64,000 bases of DNA. Source: Micromonospora phaseoli (GTDB taxonomy: Bacteria > Actinomycetota > Actinomycetes > Mycobacteriales > Micromonosporaceae). Positions within the stretch are counted from its first letter, which is position 1. The number at the start of each line of letters is the position of its first letter. Positions 1 through 8,780 of this stretch are shown in pieces. The translations under genes were made by a program, and so were the position numbers. The DNA lies in contig NZ_FNYV01000001.1 in assembly GCF_900109115.1 (NCBI RefSeq), forward strand, positions 1 to 64,000, read 5' to 3'. The notes below the pieces were generated by a model. That model was not told the DNA's origin. It saw only the letters and a program-made list of their open reading frames with translations, and made no database searches.

Positions 1-2
1 TG

Positions 3-3000
3 AACCGGTGGCGGATCAAGCAGATCCGCACCGAGTCCGGCGGCGACATCCTGGTCACCTACTCGGGGCACGACTGCACCCGCAGCACCCGGCCGACGCC
101 GCACTCGAACACCAAACGCTGCATGCCGGCGTACTTCTCCTGGCCGGGCACTGGTGACCCGACGCTGGACTGGTTCCACAAGTACGTGGTCACCCGCATC
201 GACCAGGACGACCTGGTCACCGACCAGCCGAACCAGACCACCTTCTACGACTACCTGGACGATCCGGCCTGGGCCTACAACACCGACGAGTTGACCAAGG
301 ACAAGCACCGCACCTGGGGCGACTGGCGCGGCTACGGCCGGGTCCGGGTGCGTCAGGGCGACCCGACCAACGGCGTGCAGACCGCCGTCGAGTACCGCTA
401 CCTGCGCGGCATGCACGGCGACAAGCAGCCCAGCGGCACCCGCAACGTGCAGGTGTCGGACACCTGGGGCGGATCGATCACCGACCACGAGGCGTTGCAG
501 GGCTTCGTCCGGCAGGAGATCACCTACAACGGCGCAAGTAGCAGCGGCGTCAACGGCGCCGAGGTGACCTCCACGGTGAACGAGCCGGTGCGGGTGGGAC
601 CGACCGCTACCCGGGAACGTAACGGGGTCACCACCAACGCGTGGCGAGTGAACACGGCCTCGACCCGTAGTCGCACTGCGCTGGCCGCTGGCGGGTTTCG
701 TACCATCAAAACCGCTACCGCTTTCAATCCGGACGGCTTCCCCGAGGAGGTGGACGATTTCGGCGACGAGTCAGCCACGGGGGACGAGACGTGCACCCGG
801 ATCAGCTATGCCCGTAACGCGACTGCATGGATGCTCGACCGGGTCAGTCAGACCGAGGTGCTCTCCGGCACGTGTGCCGCCGCGGCGAAGCCGGCGAATC
901 CGACCACGGTCCTGAAGCGGAGCCGGGCCTTCTACGACAGCTACACCAACGACTCGTCGTTCGGCGCCGCACCGACCCGAGGCAACGTGGTCCGCACCGA
1001 GGACGTGGACCGCTTCAACGGCTCCACCCCGGTATACGTCCGCACCGCAACGAACACCTACGACGACAACGGCCGGATCGCCTCGACCACCGACGCCCGG
1101 GGCTACACCACAACCACCAGCTACACCACGAGCAACGGTGGACTGGTGACCCAGACCGTGGTGGCCAACGCCCTTAGCCAGGCCACGACCACCGATCGGG
1201 AACCGGCGTGGGACCTGCCGACGAAGGTCACCGACCCGAACGGGGCGGTGGCCGAGCAGACCTACGACGGGCTGGGCAGGGTCACCAACGTGTGGCAGCC
1301 AGGACGGAACAAGGCTAACCAGACGCCGAGCATGAAGATTAGCTACCTGGTACGCAACAGCGGTGGGCCGACCGCGGTCACGACCGAGACGCTGTTGGTC
1401 ACTGGCGGCAGCTACCGCAAGTCGGTTCAACTCTTTGACGGCTTCCTCCGGGCCCGGCAGACCCAGACCCAGGCCACCGGCGGCGGAAGGCTGCTGACCG
1501 AGACGTTCCACAACGCCCGCGGTGAGGTGGAGTGGACATCCGCCCCGTACTACGACACCACCAATGCCGCACCCTCGACGACACTCGGCACACCGCAGGG
1601 ACAGATCCCATCCATCACCCAGAACGTGTACGACGGCGCTGGCCGGCAGACGGAGAAAATCCTCAAAGCGCTCGGGGCGAGCAAGTGGAGCACCACGACT
1701 AGCTACGGCGGGGATCGTACCCACACCACCCCACCCCTCGGTGCCACTGCCACCACTACGGTTCTTGACGCCAAGGGACAGGTCACGAGGCTGCGCCAGT
1801 ACAAGGACCGGGCCGACGTAGGATCGACGGATCCGGCCAAGTACGACGAGACTAAGTACACCTACACTCTGCTCGGACAACAGAAAACCGTGCAGGACCC
1901 GGCCGGCAACACCTGGTCCTACGGCTACGACCTGCGCGGCAGGGAAATCCAGACGATGGACCCGGACAAGGGGACGACGACCTCCACGTATGACGCGGCG
2001 GGCAACGTGGTGACCACCACATCGCCGTCAGGCACGGGAACCGGCACCGTGACTCTTGCTCATACCTATGACGAGCTGGGCCGTAAGACCACCTTGCGCG
2101 ATGGCAGCCCGACCGGCGCGAAGCGGGCCGAGTGGGTCTACGACAGCCTGCCGAACGGCAAGGGCAAGCTCACCTCCGCGACCCGCTACGTCGGCGGGCA
2201 GGCATGGATCAACCGGACGGACGCCTTCGACGCGTACGGCCGCCCGACGTCCGCGTCTGTGGTGGTGCCGTCGTCGGAGTCGCAGCTGTGTGCGGCGGCA
2301 GCACCGAACCCATGCACTTACACCACGACCACCAGCTACCGGGTCAACGGCAAGGTCCACCAGATCAACCTCCCGGCTGCGGCGGACCTGCCGTCGGAGC
2401 GGCTGATCGTCGGTTACAACGACGTCGACGACTCCGGCGGTCTGCTCTCCGCGGCGCAGATCTACGTCGGAGCGGTCACCTACAACAAACTGGGTCAACT
2501 GACCGGGCGGGAGTTCGGCGCCTACGGCTACCGGGTCGCGGTCACCTCCGACTTTGACGAGCCCACCCGTCGACTCAAGGCCACCAACGTGGTACCCGAG
2601 CTGAAACCGGAAGCGGCGAACTGGACCTATGACCACGACCCCGCCGGGAACGTCACTCAGATCACGGAACAGGCGCAGGGGCAGACTGCGGACACGCAGT
2701 GCTACAACCACGACTATCTGCGGCGGCTGACCCGGGCCTGGACACCCAATTCGGGCGACTGCCAGGCGAACCCCACCGTGGCCGGGCTCGGCGGCCCGGC
2801 GCCGTACTGGCACTCCTGGACGTTCGACGTCACCGGCAACCGGCTAACCGAGACCCGGCACGCGACGACCAACACCACCTACACCTACACCCACCCGCAG
2901 GCAGGTTCGGCGCGGCCGCACACAGTCACCAACGTCACCGCCACCGGCGGCGCTACGTGGAGCCGGAACTACAGCTACGACAACGCCGGCAACACCATCA

Positions 3001-4328
3001 CCCGGCCCACCACCAGCGGCGCCACCCAAACCCTGTCCTGGAACCCCGAGGCACGGGTCGACAGCATCACCGAAGGCGCCAGCACCACCAGCTTCCGCTA
3101 CGACGCCGACGGCAACCGCCTGACCAGAACCGACTCCACCGGCAAAACCCTCTACCTACCCGGCGGCCTAGAAGTCCGCTACGCAAACTCCACCACCGCC
3201 AAGACCGCCACCCGCTACTACAGCCACGCCGGCGCCACGGTTGCCGTACGGACCAGCAGCAGCCTCCATTGGATCGTCGCCGACCACCACGGCACCGCCG
3301 AAGTGACCGTCAACGCCACCACCCTCGCGGTCGCCAAGCGCCGCACCTTGCCGTACGGCGACACCCGCGGAAACGGCACCGGGACCTGGCCAGCTGCCAT
3401 GGACAAAGGCTTCGTCGGCGGCACCAGTGATCCCACCGGCCTGACTCACATCGGCGCGCGAGAGTACGATCCGTTCATCGGCCGCTTCATCAGCATCGAC
3501 CCCATCATGGATCTCACAGACCCGCAGCAGATGCATGGATACGCGTACGCCAACAATTCCCCAGCGACATTCAGTGATCCCAGCGGCCTCTACTTCGAAG
3601 AGAACAACGACGGTCAGGGCCGCCGCGGCTACGTCACCAAGACTTCTTCCGGAAAGAGCAACGTGAAGGTCACCGGGAAACCGGTAACGCCGAGCAAGCC
3701 GAAGAACGGCGGATGGCGTCATCTGCTGCCCAACCTTCGGTTGCCGGGAGTTGATCAGATCGTGAGATTCACGCCGCTGGTCAAGGAAATCGCGGCGAAG
3801 GCTGGAATGTCGCCGGCTCCTGTCCTTGCCATCCTCCTCAGGGAAAGCAATCTGCGGACAATTGGGGGTAAATTCGCAAAGATGATGGAGGGGACGCAAA
3901 TCCTATTGGACCGGCTTGGTAAATATCCAGGGACGCCTTCAATCGGGCTGGTTCAAATGCAGGAAGGAACCTTCCAGGCGACTAAGGATAGACATCCGGC
4001 GGTATTCTCCGGGAGGTCCTGGACTGAATTTGTTTTCGACGACGAGCTCGCGCTCACGGCGCTGACTTATCACCTGAAAGATCTCACCGTAACCGCCAAA
4101 CTTCTAACCAACAATTCTCCACTATCGATCGATGAACTCGCCGCCGTAGGGTATAATCAGGGGGAAGGTGGCATGCGGGACATTGCGAAATCGGGAGAGC
4201 TGAATCCAGATGCTCGCACCTACCTCTACGGTCGGACGACGCCGGGATACGTGTTCCACAGAGGCGTAGCGCAATACGCGACGGGCGAGTTGAGGGTCCC
4301 GTTCGACCCGAGGTGGGGAGAGATGTGA
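3..4328 (+). CDS. RHS/YD-repeat polymorphic toxin with lytic-transglycosylase-like tip (5' partial)
   Basis: The reading frame is already open at the window edge, so the N-terminus is missing; 1441 residues are visible. Many YD-type repeats (for example YDGLGRVT, YDAAGNVV, YDELGRKT) run to about residue 1100. The RHS-associated core follows (GAREYDPFIGRFISIDP, then YAYANNSPATFSDPSGLY) at about 1150-1195. In RHS/polymorphic toxins the repeats form a shell around a variable C-terminal toxin. Here the tip (about 1245-1441) shows a lysozyme-like transglycosylase pattern: LAILLRESN with the candidate catalytic Glu codon at 3843, then SIGLVQMQ, then AVGYNQGEGGM, matching the E / GLMQ / AYNAG motifs of SLT domains. 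The tip is visibly more A/T-rich than the repeats, as in exchanged toxin tips. Predicted role is peptidoglycan cleavage in rival cells; activity is inferred. The stop overlaps the next gene. Confidence 0.85.
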   Translation, partial: NRWRIKQIRTESGGDILVTYSGHDCTRSTRPTPHSNTKRCMPAYFSWPGTGDPTLDWFHKYVVTRIDQDDLVTDQPNQTTFYDYLDDPAWAYNTDELTKDKHRTWGDWRGYGRVRVRQGDPTNGVQTAVEYRYLRGMHGDKQPSGTRNVQVSDTWGGSITDHEALQGFVRQEITYNGASSSGVNGAEVTSTVNEPVRVGPTATRERNGVTTNAWRVNTASTRSRTALAAGGFRTIKTATAFNPDGFPEEVDDFGDESATGDETCTRISYARNATAWMLDRVSQTEVLSGTCAAAAKPANPTTVLKRSRAFYDSYTNDSSFGAAPTRGNVVRTEDVDRFNGSTPVYVRTATNTYDDNGRIASTTDARGYTTTTSYTTSNGGLVTQTVVANALSQATTTDREPAWDLPTKVTDPNGAVAEQTYDGLGRVTNVWQPGRNKANQTPSMKISYLVRNSGGPTAVTTETLLVTGGSYRKSVQLFDGFLRARQTQTQATGGGRLLTETFHNARGEVEWTSAPYYDTTNAAPSTTLGTPQGQIPSITQNVYDGAGRQTEKILKALGASKWSTTTSYGGDRTHTTPPLGATATTTVLDAKGQVTRLRQYKDRADVGSTDPAKYDETKYTYTLLGQQKTVQDPAGNTWSYGYDLRGREIQTMDPDKGTTTSTYDAAGNVVTTTSPSGTGTGTVTLAHTYDELGRKTTLRDGSPTGAKRAEWVYDSLPNGKGKLTSATRYVGGQAWINRTDAFDAYGRPTSASVVVPSSESQLCAAAAPNPCTYTTTTSYRVNGKVHQINLPAAADLPSERLIVGYNDVDDSGGLLSAAQIYVGAVTYNKLGQLTGREFGAYGYRVAVTSDFDEPTRRLKATNVVPELKPEAANWTYDHDPAGNVTQITEQAQGQTADTQCYNHDYLRRLTRAWTPNSGDCQANPTVAGLGGPAPYWHSWTFDVTGNRLTETRHATTNTTYTYTHPQAGSARPHTVTNVTATGGATWSRNYSYDNAGNTITRPTTSGATQTLSWNPEARVDSITEGASTTSFRYDADGNRLTRTDSTGKTLYLPGGLEVRYANSTTAKTATRYYSHAGATVAVRTSSSLHWIVADHHGTAEVTVNATTLAVAKRRTLPYGDTRGNGTGTWPAAMDKGFVGGTSDPTGLTHIGAREYDPFIGRFISIDPIMDLTDPQQMHGYAYANNSPATFSDPSGLYFEENNDGQGRRGYVTKTSSGKSNVKVTGKPVTPSKPKNGGWRHLLPNLRLPGVDQIVRFTPLVKEIAAKAGMSPAPVLAILLRESNLRTIGGKFAKMMEGTQILLDRLGKYPGTPSIGLVQMQEGTFQATKDRHPAVFSGRSWTEFVFDDELALTALTYHLKDLTVTAKLLTNNSPLSIDELAAVGYNQGEGGMRDIAKSGELNPDARTYLYGRTTPGYVFHRGVAQYATGELRVPFDPRWGEM

Positions 4329-4834
4329 GTCGTGTGGACGGGTGGTCGAGACTCGCTGGCGTCTGCCACCGCCGTGTGGACAAGGCTCATTCTTTCGCGC
4401 GAGTGGTGGCCGGCTTGCTGCTGGCCGTTCTCGTGCTGGGTGGATGTGGGGTCATCAGTCGCCCTGCCTGGCAGTCCGAGGTCATGGAATGTGCATCGAC
4501 TGCGACAATCACCGATTATCAGGAAGTTCACCAGGGCTGGGAGAAGTCGCAGTTCGAAGTGGCGTACGTCGGCCCGCCGAGTGACGATCCGATGGAGCTC
4601 GTGCAGGCCCCAGGGATGCGGCTTGAGAAGGCTGACGGGTCGATTGGCCGAGACGTGTTTTTGGCGGAGGGGAGCATCCGTGGTGAGAATTCCCGTTGCT
4701 TGGTCTACCTGTCGAGGCTAGATATCGGTCCCGCCCGCAGCGAATATTTGAACATCGATGAAAATATGGCTGCTGAGATTGCTCGGGGAGAGCGGGAGGT
4801 GCTGGAGCTGAGCTTCATTCGGTACCGCGAGTGA
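4325..4834 (+). CDS. Lipoprotein, candidate immunity protein for the RHS toxin
   Basis: 169 residues. The N-terminus is basic, then a hydrophobic stretch (VVAGLLLAVLVLGGCG) ends in a clear lipobox (LGGC), so the mature protein should be anchored outside the cytoplasmic membrane. The body is acidic and I recognise no domain. GTG at 4325 overlaps the upstream TGA as GTGA and has AGGTGGGGAG just before it; GTG at 4313 is the alternative. The overlap implies translational coupling to the RHS gene. The gene directly after an RHS toxin is usually its immunity gene, and a surface lipoprotein is the right location to block a cell-wall hydrolase. The immunity role is inferred from position and topology only. 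The gene is followed by a strong hairpin. Confidence 0.7.
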   Translation: MSRVDGWSRLAGVCHRRVDKAHSFARVVAGLLLAVLVLGGCGVISRPAWQSEVMECASTATITDYQEVHQGWEKSQFEVAYVGPPSDDPMELVQAPGMRLEKADGSIGRDVFLAEGSIRGENSRCLVYLSRLDIGPARSEYLNIDENMAAEIARGEREVLELSFIRYRE

Positions 4835-4850
4835 GTGACCGTGCGAACAA

Positions 4851-4880
4851 CGCGGGAGGAGAAAATTGTCTCCTCCCGCG
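4851..4880 (+). terminator. Hairpin terminator after the lipoprotein gene
   Basis: An 11-bp perfect stem, CGCGGGAGGAG (4851-4861) with CTCCTCCCGCG (4870-4880), and an 8-nt A/T-rich loop, 17 nt after the stop codon. There is no U-run, which is common for actinomycete terminators. Confidence 0.7.
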
Positions 4881-5082
4881 TCCCGGTTGCCACTCCGCAG
4901 CGATGAACTGACTAACCGACACTGCTCTCGCTCTGGACACTAATCCTTGCCTACCGCATGGGACGGGTCGCGATCGGGTAGGCGCACGTCGCTCTCGTAC
5001 CGATGGTGCCCGACAGGGGAGCGGGGGTGCGGTGGGACCCTGGCGACGTGCTGTCGGCGTCCCCATGGAAGCATCCTGATAG

Positions 5083-5257
5083 CCCCCGTTTACCCCCCGA
5101 AAACACTGGCCGAACGTTGACGGACAGTAGCAAGAAGAGATCACCTCCTGGCCGTGTATATGCAGCTCAATGCCGACTTTTGGCAAGCAGCGACAAGCTC
5201 GGGTCGGTTACTTTCAGTAACCGCGGGTTCGGGGTTCGAGTCCCTGGCGGCGCACCA
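5083..5257 (+). repeat. Element-end flank R1 plus first copy of the tRNA-Lys 3' end (att-like)
   Basis: 5221-5257 is a 37-bp exact copy of the 3' end of tRNA-Lys(CTT) (anticodon stem 3' side through CCA) without the 5' half. The preceding ~140 bp resemble the flanks at 18541 and 19645. All begin with CCCCCGTTTACCCC and a CCCCCGAAAAC-type motif, contain GACAAGCTC or a close variant, and end GTAACCGCGGGTT. This is the structure expected at the distal end of an element integrated into a tRNA-Lys gene. It would mark the right end of the element carrying the RHS locus, whose tRNA would lie left of the window. Confidence 0.7.
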
Positions 5258-5263
5258 ACGATC

Positions 5264-5303
5264 AAGCCTCTGACCGGTGGTTACCACCTGGTCGGGGCCT
5301 TTT
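5264..5303 (+). terminator. Terminator following the first tRNA-Lys 3' fragment
   Basis: An inverted repeat centred on GGTGG-TTA-CCACC with flanking GACC/GGTC, followed by GGGGCCTTTT. It looks like the native terminator of a tRNA gene whose 5' half is absent here. The same type of hairpin follows the copy at 19781. Confidence 0.6.
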
Positions 5304-5406
5304 CGTGTACAGACCGTGGTTCGGCCTGGTCGGCGCCCAGACTCACTGGGACCGGTCCCCGACAGAGCGTGCGAAGATCGGCCGCCGCGCCCCTACAGTC
5401 CGCACC

Positions 5407-8400
5407 ATGAGGTGGACGGTGCGACTCGCGGCCATAATTCCCGTACTGCTCACCGCCCTGTCGGCCGGCGCGGTGAGCGCCGCCGCGGCGCCCGCCGACG
5501 GCGGCCTCGGTCTGGCCCTGCGGCCCGGCCAGGCCGACTACCGGGCCGGCGACCAGATCCGCCTCGACCTTACTGTCACGAACACCACGGGCGCGGCGTG
5601 CGCGCTGCCGACCAGCGCCGTCGGCACCGTCCAGGTGACCGGGGTACGCCTCGACGGGCGCGACCTCACGCCGACGCTGGCCCGCAGCTTCCACGACGAC
5701 GGCATCGGTGCTGCCGCCACCGCAGGGCTCACCACTGTGGAACCCGGTGCGACCACGACGGTGAGCCTGACCGGCGTACGCCTGCACGACGGTGACACGC
5801 CCGACGCGGTGCTGCTCCGCTCGGTGGCGGCAACCCCGGACGGCAGTGGCCTGGACACGCTGTGGCCGGTCGGAGCGCCCGGCCGGTACGAGGTGACCGC
5901 CGGCTACCTGCCACTGCCGGTGACCGGCGCGGCCGGCCTCTGCACGGGCGGGACCACGCTGCGGACGACCACCTTCACCGTCGGTGACGGCGACGGCGCG
6001 ACCGGCCAGCGCTGGCTGTGGCTTGCCGGCGGAGCGTTGCTGCTGACGCTCCTCGCCGTCGCGCTGGTGGTGGTCCTGAGGCGGAGACGCCGCCGGCCGG
6101 CCGCCGCCGCGGTGGCACTGCTGCTGGTGGCCGTCGGCGCCCTGGTCGTCGACGGGCCCCGACCGGCCCGGGCCGACTACGCGGTGGACCCTACCGGTGG
6201 CGTGCCGGTCAGCGGCGTCGACTTCCAGGGCGCTGTCGACACCTGCCTGAAGGGATTCGCCGCGCCTGGCGGGGACCCGTCCGGTCTGCTCCCGCGGCTG
6301 CGGGACAAGAAGTCTCCCCGGGTGCGGATCATCCCGACCACCGGCGGCTCGGGCGCGTTCGAGACCCCGGACAGCCCCGACGGGAAGGGCTCCTCGACTG
6401 TCACCTGGAACCCGACCTCCGTCGAGCCGTACGGCGACGGCGTGGCCCGGGACCCCTGCGCCGCGCTCTACCACGAGCTGAACCACGCCGACGACATCTC
6501 CCAGAACAAGGTCCCGCAGGGCGACTGCGGCAGCACCGAAATTCGTACCGCCGAGGTGAAGGCGACACTCGCGGAGAACCGGTATCGGGCGGCGAAGGGC
6601 CTGCCACCACGCACCGAGTACGACGGGAAGACGCTGCCGAAGAGCCTCGACGAGTGCAAGAAACCGGCGAAGAAGAAGCCCCCGCAGAAGGGTCCGGTGA
6701 AGCTCTGCGAGGAGGGCGCCAACTGCGGCGGCAGCAACGGCGACCCGCACCTGGTGACCTTCGACCGGGTCGCCTACGACTTCCAGGCCGTGGGCGAGTT
6801 CACGCTGGTCACCGCCACCGGCAACGACCCGCTGGAGGTGCAGGTCCGGCAGACGCCGATGGCCGGCACCCGGACCGCCTCGGTCAACTCGGCGGTCGCG
6901 TTCCGGGTTGGCGCCCACCGGGTAGCGCTCACGCTCACCGACGGCGGCACCCGGGTACACGTCGACGGCACGCCGGTGGCCGCGCCACCGGAACGCACCG
7001 AACTGCCCGGCGGCGGCACCCTCACCCGCCGCCCCTCCGACACCGGACCCACCGACGGGTACGACGTGACATGGCCGGACGGCTCCGCGGCGGCGGTGGA
7101 CGAGATCGGCCACTACGGCTACCGGGTGCTCGTCAAGCTCGCCGACGGCCGGGCCGGGAAGGTCCGCGGCCTGCTCGGCGACTTCGACGGCGACCCGGCC
7201 GACGACATCGCACCCTCCTCCGGGACCGCGCTCACCCAACCCGTGCCGTTCGCGCAGCTCTACCCCGCGTACGCGGACAGTTGGCGCATCACCCCGGACC
7301 GGTCGCTGCTGCACTACGACGACGGGCAGGACACCGGCACGTTCACCGACCGTGCCTTCCCCGAACGGGAGGTCACCGTCGACGACCTCGACCCGGCCCG
7401 CCGTGCCACCGCCGAGCAGATCTGCCGGTGGGCCGGCATCACCGCCCCCGCCCAGCTCGCCGAGTGCGTCTTCGACGTCGCGGTAAGCGGCCGTCCCGAG
7501 TTCGCGGTGGCCGGCGCCACCACCGAGCAGGTCGCCCCGCCCGCCGCCACGTCGATCACGGCCGTACCCGTCGCGACCGCCAGCCTGACCCCCGGCGGGG
7601 CGCCACTGACGTTCCCCGGCCGGGCCGGTGACGCCGTCTTCGTCGACGCCACCGCGCCCGGGATCGCCAACCGCTGTTCGCCGTACGCGCTCACCGACCC
7701 GACCGGCCAGTACATCGGTGGCGGCTGCGCGATCAACGGCGTCGGGTACATCGACCGCGTCGACCTCACCACCACCGGCACGTACGCCGTGCGGGTCACC
7801 GCCGCCCCCGGCGACACCGGACGAGCAGCCGTCCGGGTGTACGTGGCCCGGGACGTCGACGGCACGCTGCAAGCGAACGGCCCGGAGGCCACCGCGACAG
7901 TGGATCATCCCGGCGCGCGGGCCCGGTACCGGTTCACCGGGCAGCAGGGTGAGCGCGTCTTCGTCGAGGTGCCCACGAGCACACTGCCCAACCAGTGCTC
8001 CCCGCTGGAACTGCGCGACGCCGAGGACCGGCTGCTGAGCAGCGGCTGCGTGATCAACGGCGTCGGCGAGATCGACGGCACCCTGCTGCCCGCCGACGGG
8101 ACGTACACAGTGGTGGTCGACCCGACCGGACGCACCACCGGCGCGACCACGCTGCGGCTGGTCAGCAGCCGCGACAAGGCGGCGACGATCACCGTCGGCG
8201 GTCCGCCGGTCGTCGCCACCGTCGACCGACCCGGCGCGGTCACCACCTACCGGTTCACCGCCAACGCCGGTACGGCGGTGAGTGTGACCGCGACCGCCTC
8301 CGACCTACCCGACCAGTGCGGCGTGGTGGAGCTACGCGCCCCCGACGGCAGCCCGATCACCAGCGGCTGCGTGATCAACGGGGCTGGCGACATCGAGCCG

Positions 8401-8487
8401 ACGGTGCTGCCGACCTCCGGCACGTACACAGTGGTGGTGGACCCGTCCGGGGTCGCGACCGGGCAGGTCACGCTGACGCTGCGGTGA
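5407..8487 (+). CDS. Secreted/membrane protein with M91-like HELxH motif, VWD domain and three C-terminal repeats
   Basis: 1026 residues from ATG 5407; the signal peptide ends near ...VSAAAAPA. An extracellular beta-rich region comes first, then TM helix 1 (about 205-222), an Arg-rich cytoplasmic patch, and a second hydrophobic helix ending ARA|D like a signal-peptidase site. Next comes a region with YHELNH (H356 and H360), like the HExxH zinc motif of M91 effector proteases. From about 443 a von Willebrand type D domain begins (GDPHLVTFDRVAYDF). The last ~310 residues hold three similar repeats, each with CSP or CG then SGCVINGVGEID and GTYTVVVDP, resembling PPC-type domains. Function unknown; a secreted or surface zinc peptidase is possible. 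It lies between an att-like repeat and tRNA-Lys. Confidence 0.75.
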   Translation: MRWTVRLAAIIPVLLTALSAGAVSAAAAPADGGLGLALRPGQADYRAGDQIRLDLTVTNTTGAACALPTSAVGTVQVTGVRLDGRDLTPTLARSFHDDGIGAAATAGLTTVEPGATTTVSLTGVRLHDGDTPDAVLLRSVAATPDGSGLDTLWPVGAPGRYEVTAGYLPLPVTGAAGLCTGGTTLRTTTFTVGDGDGATGQRWLWLAGGALLLTLLAVALVVVLRRRRRRPAAAAVALLLVAVGALVVDGPRPARADYAVDPTGGVPVSGVDFQGAVDTCLKGFAAPGGDPSGLLPRLRDKKSPRVRIIPTTGGSGAFETPDSPDGKGSSTVTWNPTSVEPYGDGVARDPCAALYHELNHADDISQNKVPQGDCGSTEIRTAEVKATLAENRYRAAKGLPPRTEYDGKTLPKSLDECKKPAKKKPPQKGPVKLCEEGANCGGSNGDPHLVTFDRVAYDFQAVGEFTLVTATGNDPLEVQVRQTPMAGTRTASVNSAVAFRVGAHRVALTLTDGGTRVHVDGTPVAAPPERTELPGGGTLTRRPSDTGPTDGYDVTWPDGSAAAVDEIGHYGYRVLVKLADGRAGKVRGLLGDFDGDPADDIAPSSGTALTQPVPFAQLYPAYADSWRITPDRSLLHYDDGQDTGTFTDRAFPEREVTVDDLDPARRATAEQICRWAGITAPAQLAECVFDVAVSGRPEFAVAGATTEQVAPPAATSITAVPVATASLTPGGAPLTFPGRAGDAVFVDATAPGIANRCSPYALTDPTGQYIGGGCAINGVGYIDRVDLTTTGTYAVRVTAAPGDTGRAAVRVYVARDVDGTLQANGPEATATVDHPGARARYRFTGQQGERVFVEVPTSTLPNQCSPLELRDAEDRLLSSGCVINGVGEIDGTLLPADGTYTVVVDPTGRTTGATTLRLVSSRDKAATITVGGPPVVATVDRPGAVTTYRFTANAGTAVSVTATASDLPDQCGVVELRAPDGSPITSGCVINGAGDIEPTVLPTSGTYTVVVDPSGVATGQVTLTLR

Positions 8488-8552
8488 GGCGGACCCCTGC
8501 CTGTTCGGGGCGCCGTGCGGGACGTGCTAGCGTCTCGTCCCGTTGCCGACGA

Positions 8553-8628
8553 GCGCCGCTAGCTCAACTGGCAGAGCAGCGGACTCTTAATCCGCGGGTT
8601 CGGGGTTCGAGTCCCTGGCGGCGCACCA
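8553..8628 (+). tRNA. tRNA-Lys (CTT anticodon), integration target
   Basis: A complete cloverleaf: acceptor GCGCCGC (8553-8559) with GCGGCGC (8618-8624), D arm, anticodon stem GCGGA/TCCGC with loop CTCTTAA (anticodon 8586-8588), T arm CGGGG-TTCGAGT-CCCTG, discriminator A and encoded CCA. The 37 bp from 8592 to 8628 recur at 5221 and 19781. The 3' flank differs from those of the other copies, consistent with the 3' half having been supplied by an integrated element. Confidence 0.97.
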
Positions 8629-8633
8629 CAATC

Positions 8634-8666
8634 AGGCCCTGACCAGCAAGAAGCTGGCCAGGGCCT
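8634..8666 (+). terminator. Hairpin after tRNA-Lys lacking a U-run
   Basis: AGGCCCTG/CAGGGCCT outer stem and CCAGC/GCTGG inner stem (8634-8666), followed by AGATG rather than T residues. The hairpins after the tRNA fragments at 5221 and 19781 both end in T-runs. Confidence 0.55.
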
Positions 8667-8695
8667 AGATGTTTATCTATGTAGTTTTGAACCGC

Positions 8696-8710
8696 CCCCC
8701 GAAAACCCCT
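8696..8710 (+). repeat. Conserved 15-bp motif shared with the distal element ends
   Basis: CCCCCGAAAACCCCT is identical at 8696-8710 and 19655-19669, with near copies at about 18551 and 5093. It lies between the tRNA and the integrase remnant. Presence at both ends fits arm-type integrase binding sites; that role is inferred. Confidence 0.5.
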
Positions 8711-8780
8711 CAGTAACGCCAGGGGCGATCGCATTCGGCGGGCCGGGGGGGTGCTCTGCGGGCCGTTGCCCCCGCCGCGT

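Larger units (their letters stand above)
4881..5406. other. Gene-free stretch with element end
   Basis: No credible gene in this 526-bp stretch. It contains flank R1, the 37-bp tRNA-Lys fragment and its terminator, then the leader of the VWD protein gene. Small open frames over the tRNA fragment are spurious. Confidence 0.6.

Noticed and set aside
5281..7908. 875-codon open frame on the minus strand opposite the VWD gene
   Set aside because: It is a G/C-driven shadow with a low-complexity Gly/Arg/Val protein; the plus-strand gene has a signal peptide and clear domains.
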